This document shows, piece after piece, positions 1-5,787 of a DNA stretch of 9,798 nucleotides. Below the pieces are notes generated by a model, which searched no databases, was not told where the DNA came from, and saw only the letters and a program-made list of their open reading frames with translations. Each line of letters begins with the position of its first letter. Position 1 is the first letter of the stretch. Source of the DNA: Geothermovivens sp964644845 (GTDB lineage Bacteria > Zhuqueibacterota > Zhuqueibacteria > Oleimicrobiales > Geothermoviventaceae); assembly GCA_964644845.1 (NCBI GenBank), contig CAZXXS010000100.1, forward strand, positions 1-9,798. The letters run 5' to 3'. Position numbers and translations under genes: made by a program.

Positions 1-1
1 A

Positions 2-38
2 GACCGGGTCTCCGCTTTGCGCGGGGCCCGGCCTTTTT
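2..38 (+). terminator. Strong intrinsic (Rho-independent) terminator of an upstream gene
   Basis: A GC-rich hairpin pairs 2-15 with 21-33 around the 5-nt loop TTTGC. Reading out from the loop there are six pairs including one G-T wobble, a bulged T, five GC pairs, one A-C mismatch and a closing G-C. Five T's (34-38) follow directly. This is the classic intrinsic terminator layout. It most likely ends a + strand gene whose coding region lies just left of the window, so cydD should have its own promoter. Confidence 0.88.
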
Positions 39-371
39 ATGTCTGGATCTCGGAAGGTACACGAGTCCCCGCATGGTGCAAGGAGTCTCTGTGCGCAGAG
101 CCAATCTGTCCCGGCACGGCTTCAGTCGCACCAGAGCGCAAGAGGTCACGGGGACAGAAAGTGAGAGCCCGCGGATTTGGCAAGACATCTGTTGGGAACA
201 CACGGTCGACTCAACCGAACAATGGAACGAGCGTGAAGCGCACTTTCAGGGCATTCTTCAGCCTCCGCAGACGGGGCACTGCCGTACAACCACAGGCCCC
301 GATCTTTGTCCTGAGCACGCCGGTGGTCAGGTCTGGCCGACTGGCCGTTGAAGCTGCCAAAGCAGTGACCC

Positions 372-390
372 AGGTTTCGGTCCGAAACCT
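372..390. repeat. Perfect 9-bp inverted repeat, possible operator
   Basis: AGGTTTCGG (372-380) and CCGAAACCT (382-390) are perfect reverse complements separated by a single T. The near-zero spacing suits a homodimeric regulator binding duplex DNA better than an RNA hairpin, since the innermost bases could not pair in RNA. It lies about 380 bp upstream of the cydD start, which is far for a simple operator. Function is unproven and chance is possible. Confidence 0.4.
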
Positions 391-642
391 AACCCGCGTG
401 GAATCGAAATTGCTGAGGCTCGTCAGTACATCCCGACGTGGCACAGGTGGACTCAATCCGGAAGCCCGCAACAGACACATGAAGCATCCTCCGAGCTTTG
501 TCTTTGGTCCGCAGCGGGCGCTGACGGTTGGGCCGGCAAGGCTTCGACAGTCCCCACGAAGGGGTTGAGGGATCTCTTTCAATGCAGTTGGAAGGAATCC
601 TACGGAACGCGCTTCACCGAATGAAAAGTGCCCTCGGGCGGT

Positions 643-659
643 TGCCGGTAGGACCGGCA
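643..659. repeat. 7-bp inverted repeat with 3-nt loop upstream of cydD
   Basis: TGCCGGT (643-649) and ACCGGCA (653-659) are perfect reverse complements around AGG. It lies about 110 bp upstream of the cydD start codon, in the expected promoter or 5'-leader zone. It could be a small RNA hairpin or a protein site. A 7-bp repeat of this kind is expected by chance about once in this much sequence, so support is weak. Confidence 0.25.
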
Positions 660-769
660 CTGCAGATGACAACCCACGCGCGACCGTGTGTTCGGGGTTG
701 AGGACGCTGTGATCTCCTTTTTCCGCGGTGCGGCGGGCCAAATTCGCTCCAAAGGAACGCGAACCATCG

Positions 770-2503
770 ATGATTGACCCACGCTTGCTTCGCGAGACAC
801 GATCTGAGCTCCACAGGCTCGCCGGCGTCGTGCTCGCCGGTGCCTTGGTAGCGGTGGCTACGGTGCTGCAGGCGCGCTACCTGAGCGGCGCCATTGCAGC
901 CGTGTTTCTCCATCGTCGTACATTCACCCAGGTTACGCCGCTGCTACTGCTGCTCGCAACGGTCATCATCGCGCGTGCGCTCCTCACCACGTTCGCAGAC
1001 GCCCTGGCCGGCGAAATGGCCATCCAGATCAAGAGTCGCATTCGCCGCCAGCTTCTCGATCAGCTGGCCCGGCTCGGCCCTGCTTCACTCCGGAGCCAGG
1101 AAAGCGGCGAGCTTAGCACTGTGCTCGTGGAGGGCGTCGAGTCCCTTCACGCCTACTTCAGTCAGTACTTGCCGCAACTGGTGTTTGCAGCGCTTGTGCC
1201 CGTTGTTGTGCTTGTCTTCGTGTTTCCGCGCGATTGGCTTTCCGGGCTCGTTTTGCTCCTCACAGCACCGCTGATCCCTGTTTTCATGGTTCTCATCGGC
1301 CACGCCGTTGACGCCCTGACCCGCCGTCGCTGGGCTCTGTTAACGCGCCTCGGCGTCCACTTCCTGGATGTTTTGCAGGGGTTAACCACGTTGAAGACCC
1401 TGGGGCGCAGCAAGGACAAAGCAACCGAAATTGCGGAAATGACCGACCGCTTCCGCGAGGCTACCCTTGCGGTGCTGCGCGTCGCTTTTCTTTCGGCCCT
1501 TGTCCTGGAGCTCGTGGCCACCATCAGCACGGCGGTGGTTGCGGTGGAAATTGGGTTGCGCCTGCTCCACGCTGGCATCGGTTTCGAGGAGTCCCTGTTT
1601 GTGCTGATTCTGGCACCTGAATTCTACCTCCCGCTACGCCTTCTGGGCTCGCGTTTTCACACCAGCGTCGAAGCCGTCGCCGCTGCCGACAAAATTGCTC
1701 GTGTCCTCCGGCTCAAGCCAGCAACAAAACCGGCGCCGGTTGTCCCCAAACAAGTCCCCCAGCCTCCGTTTCAGATTCGATTCGAACAGGTTACCTTCCG
1801 TTACCCTGACGCCGCGCGGCCCGTCCTTCAAGACATCACGTTCTCCATCAAAGCGGGGCAGAAGGTAGCGCTTGTCGGCGAAACGGGCGCAGGGAAGAGT
1901 ACCCTTGCCCATTTGCTGATGCGTTTTCTCGATCCCACCGAAGGACGCATCCTGGTGAACGGTGTCGCCCTTTGTCGTCTTGACCCGGATGCGTGGCGCC
2001 GACACGTGGCCTGGGTCCCACAGCGACCACACCTCTTTTACGGCACTGTTGAGGATAACTTGCGCTTGGCGCGACCAGACGCAACGGAAGCCGAACTCTG
2101 GAGAGCCCTGGAGCAAGCCCACCTGGATCACTTCGTCGCCAGTCTCCCTCAGGGGTTACGAACTGCCGTAGGGGAATCTGGTGCTCGTTTGAGCGGCGGC
2201 CAGGCCCAACGTTTGGCTCTTGCACGCGCTTTTCTCAGGAGCGCTCCCCTTCTTGTGCTGGACGAACCCACCTCCAGCATGGACCCCGAGCTGGAAGCTG
2301 AATTGCAAGAGACAACCCGCGAGCTGCTGCGAGGCCGTTCGGCTCTGGTGATTGCGCATCGGCTGAACACCGTGATCGACGCCGATCAAATCGTGGTGCT
2401 CGAATCCGGAAAAGCTGTGCAGGTGGGTTCACACCGTGAGTTACTCTCCCGCCCAGGACCCTACGCGGACCTTGTGAGCGCCTTTCTGGAGGACCGGTCG
2501 TGA
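770..2503 (+). CDS. cydD: CydD, ABC exporter subunit for cytochrome bd assembly
   Basis: One half of the inner-membrane heterodimeric ABC exporter CydDC, which in E. coli is required for cytochrome bd assembly. It was described as exporting cysteine and glutathione to the periplasm, and newer work proposes heme as a substrate. The 577-aa protein has about six membrane segments (near 17-37, 56-76, 134-152, 157-178, 239-262, 272-292), followed by the CydD-typical APEFYLPLR at 282-290. The ATPase domain is intact: Walker A GETGAGKST (370-378, K376), Q-loop Q418, signature LSGGQ (474-478), Walker B D498/E499 and H-loop H530. An in-frame GTG at 728 would add 14 residues. I prefer ATG 770 because CydD proteins typically begin at this MxDPRLL-like position, although the nearest purine run (AAGGAA, 752-757) is 12 nt away. 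Its stop overlaps cydC, implying translational coupling. cydA and cydB are not in the window. Confidence 0.92.
   Translation: MIDPRLLRETRSELHRLAGVVLAGALVAVATVLQARYLSGAIAAVFLHRRTFTQVTPLLLLLATVIIARALLTTFADALAGEMAIQIKSRIRRQLLDQLARLGPASLRSQESGELSTVLVEGVESLHAYFSQYLPQLVFAALVPVVVLVFVFPRDWLSGLVLLLTAPLIPVFMVLIGHAVDALTRRRWALLTRLGVHFLDVLQGLTTLKTLGRSKDKATEIAEMTDRFREATLAVLRVAFLSALVLELVATISTAVVAVEIGLRLLHAGIGFEESLFVLILAPEFYLPLRLLGSRFHTSVEAVAAADKIARVLRLKPATKPAPVVPKQVPQPPFQIRFEQVTFRYPDAARPVLQDITFSIKAGQKVALVGETGAGKSTLAHLLMRFLDPTEGRILVNGVALCRLDPDAWRRHVAWVPQRPHLFYGTVEDNLRLARPDATEAELWRALEQAHLDHFVASLPQGLRTAVGESGARLSGGQAQRLALARAFLRSAPLLVLDEPTSSMDPELEAELQETTRELLRGRSALVIAHRLNTVIDADQIVVLESGKAVQVGSHRELLSRPGPYADLVSAFLEDRS
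2488..2493 (+). promoter_or_regulatory. Ribosome binding site fixing the cydC GTG start
   Basis: GGAGGA lies inside the last codons of cydD, six bases before GTG 2500. The GTG overlaps the cydD stop (GTGA, 2500-2503). This arrangement selects the GTG start and indicates translational coupling of the two subunits. Confidence 0.8.
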
Positions 2504-4248
2504 CTGCAGCGTTCCGCAGACTTCTTGTTCTGGCCTGGCCCTTCCGAACCCAGATGGGTGTCGCCGCTCTGCTCGGCCTCGCCACCGTAAGCAGCAGCAT
2601 CGGCCTTCTGGCAACCTCGGCTTACCTGATTTCAGCCGCGGCTTTGCATCCCTCCATCGCCGAACTTCAGGTGGCCATCGTGGGTGTACGCTTCTTCGGC
2701 ATCTCCAGAGGCGTTTTCCGCTACCTGGAACGTCTCGTGTCGCACTCGGTAACCTTCCGCCTGCTTGCGCACATCCGCGTGTGGTTCTACCAGGCACTCG
2801 AGCCGCTGGCCCCGGCACGCCTGCTCAGTTACCGGAGCGGCGATCTGCTGTCGCGCGCAGTCTCCGACGTCGAAACGCTGGAAACGTTTTTCCTGCGCGT
2901 ACTCGCCCCGCCGGCGGTAGCTGTCGCTGTGACGTTGGGGATGGGTCTTTTCGGGCTCGGTTTTCACCGCCGTCTGGGACTGCTGCTTCCCACTGTCCTT
3001 GTTGCGACAGCCACACTGCTCACTCTTTTCGCTTACCTCTGGAACCGAAAGCTTGGTCCTCAGCTCGTGACCGTCCGGTCGCAGCTCCGCACCCTGCTGA
3101 TCGACAGCGTTCAGGGTGCCGCGGAGCTGACGGCTTTCGGCGCCTCGGAGCGGCAGTTGCAGGTCATCCAGAAGCGCGAAGCCACGTACCGAAGGCTCCA
3201 AAAGCGCGCTTCTTTGGCTGAGGCAACACAAAACGGTCTCGGTGTTCTGACAACCAACGGCGGCATGTGGATCGTCCTGGTTGTCGCCGTGTTTTTGGCA
3301 AACGCCGGCGAACTGGATCCGCTCAATCTGGCCACGCTGGCACTGGCAGCGCTGGCAAGTTTTGAAGCGGTTCTCCCGCTCCCGCAAGCGACCCAATCGC
3401 TGACCGAGAATCTGGCAGCAGCGCAACGTCTTCTCGAAATCGTCGACGCGAAACCCGCCGTGCAGGATCCGCGACAACCTGAGCCACCCCCTAACCGGTA
3501 CAGCCTGGATGTCCGCGATCTTCGATTCCACTACGACGGGCAAAGTTCGCCTGCTCTGGACGGCGTCAGCTTCTCGCTTCCCGAGCGTGCCAAACTGGCC
3601 GTTGTAGGGCCAAGCGGCGCCGGGAAATCCACACTCGTCAACTTGCTGCTGCGCTTCTGGGATTACAGCGAGGGCGAGATCCGCTTGGGAGGCGTGGACG
3701 TCGGGCATCTGAACGGCGACGACGTGCGCAGGGCCTTTGGCGTCGTTTCGCAGTCGACCTACTTGTTCAACGCCACCGTCAGAGAAAACCTGCTGCTGGC
3801 AAGACCAAACGCTCGCGAAGAAGAACTACGGGAAGCACTGCGGCAGGCTGAGGTTCTCGACTTTGTCCTCTCGCTACCAAAGGGTCTCGACACGCCAGTG
3901 GGAGAGCACGGCTTGCGCCTCAGTGGTGGCGAACGACAACGCCTGGCGCTGGCCCGGGCGCTGCTGCAACAGGCCCCCATCCTCCTGCTGGACGAACCTA
4001 CGGCCAACCTGGACGCGCTGACCGAACGACGGATTTTCCAGACCCTGCAACGCCTTCAGAGGAAACAGAGTCTCCTTCTGATCACACACAGGCTGGTCGG
4101 GCTCGAAACTTTCGACCAGATTCTCGTTCTTGACCGCGGCCGAGTTGTCGAACAAGGCACCCACCAAGAGCTCCTCAAGATGGGTGGGCTGTACTGGCGG
4201 ATGTGGCACCTCCAGCACCAGATTTTCGAAATGACGCGTCCTCTCTGA
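2500..4248 (+). CDS. cydC: CydC, ABC exporter subunit for cytochrome bd assembly
   Basis: The partner half-transporter of CydD, 582 aa. The membrane domain carries the CydC hallmarks: GLLATSAYLISAAALHP (35-51), IVGVRFFGISRGVFRYLERL (60-79) and EPLAPARL followed by YRSGDLLSRAVSDVE (101-125). About six membrane spans fall near 17-46, 52-75, 133-153, 158-180, 250-268 and 277-297. The ATPase domain is complete: Walker A GPSGAGKST (370-378, K376), signature LSGGE (474-478), Walker B D498/E499 and H-loop H530. These positions equal those of CydD exactly, so both ATP sites look competent. Translation starts at GTG within the cydD stop with a good Shine-Dalgarno. No T-run terminator follows; a hairpin lies 25 bp after the stop. 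The only reasonable alternative is an ABC exporter of the same subfamily with another substrate, and the conserved pair order makes CydDC much more likely. Confidence 0.92.
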   Translation: MTAAFRRLLVLAWPFRTQMGVAALLGLATVSSSIGLLATSAYLISAAALHPSIAELQVAIVGVRFFGISRGVFRYLERLVSHSVTFRLLAHIRVWFYQALEPLAPARLLSYRSGDLLSRAVSDVETLETFFLRVLAPPAVAVAVTLGMGLFGLGFHRRLGLLLPTVLVATATLLTLFAYLWNRKLGPQLVTVRSQLRTLLIDSVQGAAELTAFGASERQLQVIQKREATYRRLQKRASLAEATQNGLGVLTTNGGMWIVLVVAVFLANAGELDPLNLATLALAALASFEAVLPLPQATQSLTENLAAAQRLLEIVDAKPAVQDPRQPEPPPNRYSLDVRDLRFHYDGQSSPALDGVSFSLPERAKLAVVGPSGAGKSTLVNLLLRFWDYSEGEIRLGGVDVGHLNGDDVRRAFGVVSQSTYLFNATVRENLLLARPNAREEELREALRQAEVLDFVLSLPKGLDTPVGEHGLRLSGGERQRLALARALLQQAPILLLDEPTANLDALTERRIFQTLQRLQRKQSLLLITHRLVGLETFDQILVLDRGRVVEQGTHQELLKMGGLYWRMWHLQHQIFEMTRPL

Positions 4249-4272
4249 CACACCCACTGGCACCTCTGGCTT

Positions 4273-4320
4273 TTCCGCAGCCCTCAGATGTTCGCTGGGG
4301 GAAACCCAGAACCCGCGGAA
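4273..4320 (+). other. Nested hairpin in the cydC 3' region
   Basis: TTCCGC (4273-4278) pairs with GCGGAA (4315-4320). Inside, CTGGG (4295-4299) pairs with CCCAG (4305-4309) around GGAAA. It begins 25 bp after the cydC stop. No T-run follows, so it is not a standard intrinsic terminator. It may stabilise the transcript 3' end or be incidental. Confidence 0.35.
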
Positions 4321-4533
4321 CCGTAAAACGCCGTCTTCCGGCCGCGTGTGGTGCAACCTCTCCGGCAACCGAAAACCACGCACGCCCCCCAGAAGAGTTG
4401 GTAGCCCCTGCCTGCAAGCTTTCCACACCCCAAGGCTACGAGCAGGAAAAATATCTGAACCAGTCCTCGGAAACTGCCAGTGCGGGCATTTAGCTGGGCT
4501 CCCTCTGGGGCCCCGTGAATTTCCATCCGGTGG

Positions 4534-4558
4534 GACCTCCCCTCAGGTACCGGAGGTC
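4534..4558. repeat. 7-bp inverted repeat in the cydC downstream gap
   Basis: GACCTCC (4534-4540) is the perfect reverse complement of GGAGGTC (4552-4558), with an 11-nt spacer that itself ends in the palindromic GGTACC (4547-4552, overlapping the right arm by one base). No flanking promoter, T-run or gene explains it. It may be chance. Confidence 0.3.
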
Positions 4559-5034
4559 ATCTTTCAGCCTTCGCTGGCCTGTTCTTCGGAATGCGCACTC
4601 TGACGGGGAAACCGGTCGGGCAGCCAGATTTCCGCTTTTCCCCTGCCGTGGTGCCGACAGAGTCCCCCGCGCCTGCGCAAAGAAACGGGTCCAAGGGAGG
4701 GAAAGGCGTCGCAGTTTCCGGCGAAAACGGTGAGCACGGTTGCTGGGGCAACACCGGACCATCCCCAAGCGAGCCACCGATCCCAGGCCAAGCCAACTGC
4801 GAAGCCGGGAAGCTGGCTTGCCCGAAGAAGCGCACTCGACGGAAGGCCGCAAGTGTTCTCCAGGAAGCAGGTTGGAGCGCGGTTGGGAGCACACACTGAA
4901 GGCGCAGAACAGGGTTTTAGTCACCGGTCTGGCTCCGACCAAACAGCCGTTGGCGGGTGCAACCCCCTCGGCGTGTTTTCCGAGTCCCAGGTGCGAAGAC
5001 AGCAATCTTCCCCCGCTCGGGTGCACCTCGAGTC

Positions 5035-5062
5035 TTGACTTTCTCGTAGCTTCTCGTAACTT
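5035..5062 (+). promoter_or_regulatory. Putative sigma70-type promoter of the ATL-like gene
   Basis: TTGACT (5035-5040) closely matches the -35 consensus TTGACA. TAACTT (5057-5062), 16 bp further, is a weak -10 candidate. A tandem 10-bp repeat fills most of the spacer and overlaps the -10. The site is about 40-70 bp upstream of the start codon, a sensible distance. The weak -10 keeps confidence low. Confidence 0.38.
5041..5060. repeat. Tandem 10-bp direct repeat within the promoter spacer, possible operator
   Basis: TTCTCGTAGC (5041-5050) is followed directly by TTCTCGTAAC (5051-5060), identical at 9 of 10 positions. Ten bp is close to one helical turn, so the two copies present the same DNA face, as regulators binding head-to-tail direct repeats require. 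It sits between the candidate -35 and -10 boxes, where binding would normally repress. Confidence 0.5.
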
Positions 5063-5086
5063 GTAGACAGAAAACCGCAGACGCAC

Positions 5087-5096
5087 GGGAGGAGGG
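5087..5096 (+). promoter_or_regulatory. Strong Shine-Dalgarno for the ATL-like gene
   Basis: GGGAGGAGGG ends seven bases before ATG 5104. It is an extended, near-ideal anti-16S match and decides the start. Confidence 0.8.
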
Positions 5097-5103
5097 ATTC
5101 AAA

Positions 5104-5589
5104 ATGAGCAGACGACGAAAGTCGTGGCAGGAGAAACTCCGGGACAGCAAGGACCTGCCAAAGATCGTGCGACTCACCGAAGCCCAGGCTCGACGTGCGG
5201 GAGCAGCCCCAGGGGCAACGATGGTCGTACCTGCTCCGCTTGAAGTGGACGAAGCGATGCGACGGGTTCCTGAGGGGAAAGTAACGACGATCAACGAAAT
5301 TCGGCGCTACCTGGCGCACAAACACGGTACTGCGGTGGCTTGTCCGATGACTACCGGAATCTTTGCGCGAATCGCAGCGGAAGCCGCCGAAGAGGCCGCT
5401 GCAGCAGGCCAGACGAACACCACGCCCTACTGGCGAACCTTGAAAGCGAAAGGAGAACTGAACCCTAAGTACCCGGGCGGTGTGGAGCGGCAACGCAAAT
5501 TCCTGGAGGCTGAGGGGGTCCCCGTGGTGCAAAAGGGGAAACGCTGGCTTGTACCGGACTACGCGGAACGGCTGGCCACGCTGGTCTGA
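5104..5589 (+). CDS. Alkyltransferase-like (MGMT-family) protein lacking the catalytic cysteine
   Basis: A 161-aa cytoplasmic protein resembling the DNA-binding domain of O6-alkylguanine-DNA alkyltransferases. VPEGKVTTINEI (55-66) matches the domain's usual opening, and the C-terminal GGVERQRKFLEAEGV (125-139) matches its usual GG..KQ..LL..EG end. Where a repair enzyme has PCHRV with the acceptor cysteine, this protein has P108-Y109-W110-R111-T112, so it cannot accept the alkyl group by the known mechanism. The only cysteine is C80. By analogy with ATL proteins, which bind alkylated bases and flag them for nucleotide excision repair, it may bind damaged or structured DNA, but that is inference. 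The basic N-terminus (residues 1-39, rich in Arg/Lys/Gln) is outside the core domain. I recall similar small 'MGMT family' proteins in other bacteria with the same TPYWRTLKA segment. The gene stands alone, with its own promoter-like element and strong ribosome binding site. Confidence 0.75.
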   Translation: MSRRRKSWQEKLRDSKDLPKIVRLTEAQARRAGAAPGATMVVPAPLEVDEAMRRVPEGKVTTINEIRRYLAHKHGTAVACPMTTGIFARIAAEAAEEAAAAGQTNTTPYWRTLKAKGELNPKYPGGVERQRKFLEAEGVPVVQKGKRWLVPDYAERLATLV

Positions 5590-5787
5590 GCAGCCCACGT
5601 TTGGAAACCGGTTGGCCAGCTTGCTTGCCACACCGGCTGCACGGCTACGCAGGTCGGAAACTGCCGGGTAGCTCGAATCGTCGCTTGCGGGCTTGACCGA
5701 AGCGAACGCCACTTCTTCGCTCCGGCACCCAGGCGCAACGAGACTCCGTGTGAAGCAACTTGGTAAACACTACCCTGGAGGACATCG
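5590..5787. other. Gap between the ATL-like gene and the phosphoesterase gene, with a 3' hairpin
   Basis: Directly after the stop codon, GCAGCC (5590-5595) can pair with GGCTGC (5635-5640). Inside, GGTTGGC (5610-5616) pairs with GCCA and ACC (5627-5634) across a single bulged C, with a 10-nt loop. There is no T-run, so this would be a 3'-end structure rather than a proven terminator. A smaller AGCGAA/TTCGCT inverted repeat lies at 5701-5721. No clear promoter boxes were found for the next gene. Confidence 0.4.
5777..5782 (+). promoter_or_regulatory. Shine-Dalgarno of the phosphoesterase lipoprotein gene
   Basis: GGAGGA lies five bases before ATG 5788. The signal peptide starting at this ATG supports the same start. 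Confidence 0.75.

Larger units (their letters stand above)
41..769. other. Long non-coding region upstream of cydD
   Basis: About 730 bp with no credible gene. Open frames exist on both strands (for example 17-568 and 211-741), but they overlap each other, encode Arg/Ser/Pro-rich sequence without recognisable motifs and lack good ribosome binding sites, as expected from stop-poor GC-rich DNA. The stretch contains small inverted repeats: a 5-bp hairpin at 87-100, a 9-bp perfect repeat at 372-390, a CCCC/GGGG hairpin at 552-564 and a 7-bp hairpin at 643-659. No tRNA, rRNA, transposase remnant or known riboswitch was recognised. It must contain the cydDC promoter, but I cannot place convincing -35 and -10 boxes. 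Confidence 0.6.
4249..5103. other. Long non-coding region between cydC and the ATL-like gene
   Basis: About 855 bp without a credible gene. Frames open on both strands (for example 4490-5086 on the minus strand and 4591-4899 on the plus strand) give Arg/Pro/Ser/Gly-rich products without motifs, domains or good ribosome binding sites. The region contains a nested hairpin just after cydC (4273-4320), a GGGGCCCC palindrome (4507-4514), a 7-bp inverted repeat (4534-4558), a 5-bp hairpin GTTGC/GCAAC (4739-4752) and, at its right end, the promoter and tandem repeat of the next gene. No tRNA or known ncRNA was recognised. It could hold a decayed gene or an unannotated RNA, but the sequence alone does not show either. 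Confidence 0.6.

Noticed and set aside
17..741. Overlapping open frames on both strands (183 aa plus strand, 176 aa minus strand) upstream of cydD
   Set aside because: They overlap one another, begin inside the terminator or lack a Shine-Dalgarno, and encode Arg/Ser/Pro-rich sequence with no domain motif. Stop-poor GC-rich DNA gives such frames by chance.
2632..3708. 358-aa frame antisense to cydC
   Set aside because: cydC is unambiguous with all ABC motifs in order. The antisense frame is a codon-usage shadow rich in Gln/Arg/Glu.
4601..4840. Cobalamin-riboswitch-like fragments: GGGAAACCGGTC near 4606, CCCCCGC near 4663, and a B12-box-like GAAGCCGGGAAGCTGG near 4801
   Set aside because: The core elements are much too far apart, key invariant bases differ, and the next gene is not B12-related. 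Resemblance by GC-rich chance is more likely. An Infernal search with the Rfam cobalamin model would settle it.
4490..5086. 198-aa minus-strand frame in the cydC downstream gap
   Set aside because: Its start lies in the promoter region of the ATL-like gene. The composition is random-looking and basic, no motif is present, and the opposite strand is equally open.
5660..5695. tRNA T-arm-like GCTCGAATCG near 5670
   Set aside because: The five flanking bases on each side do not pair as a T stem, and no acceptor, D-arm or anticodon stem could be drawn around it.
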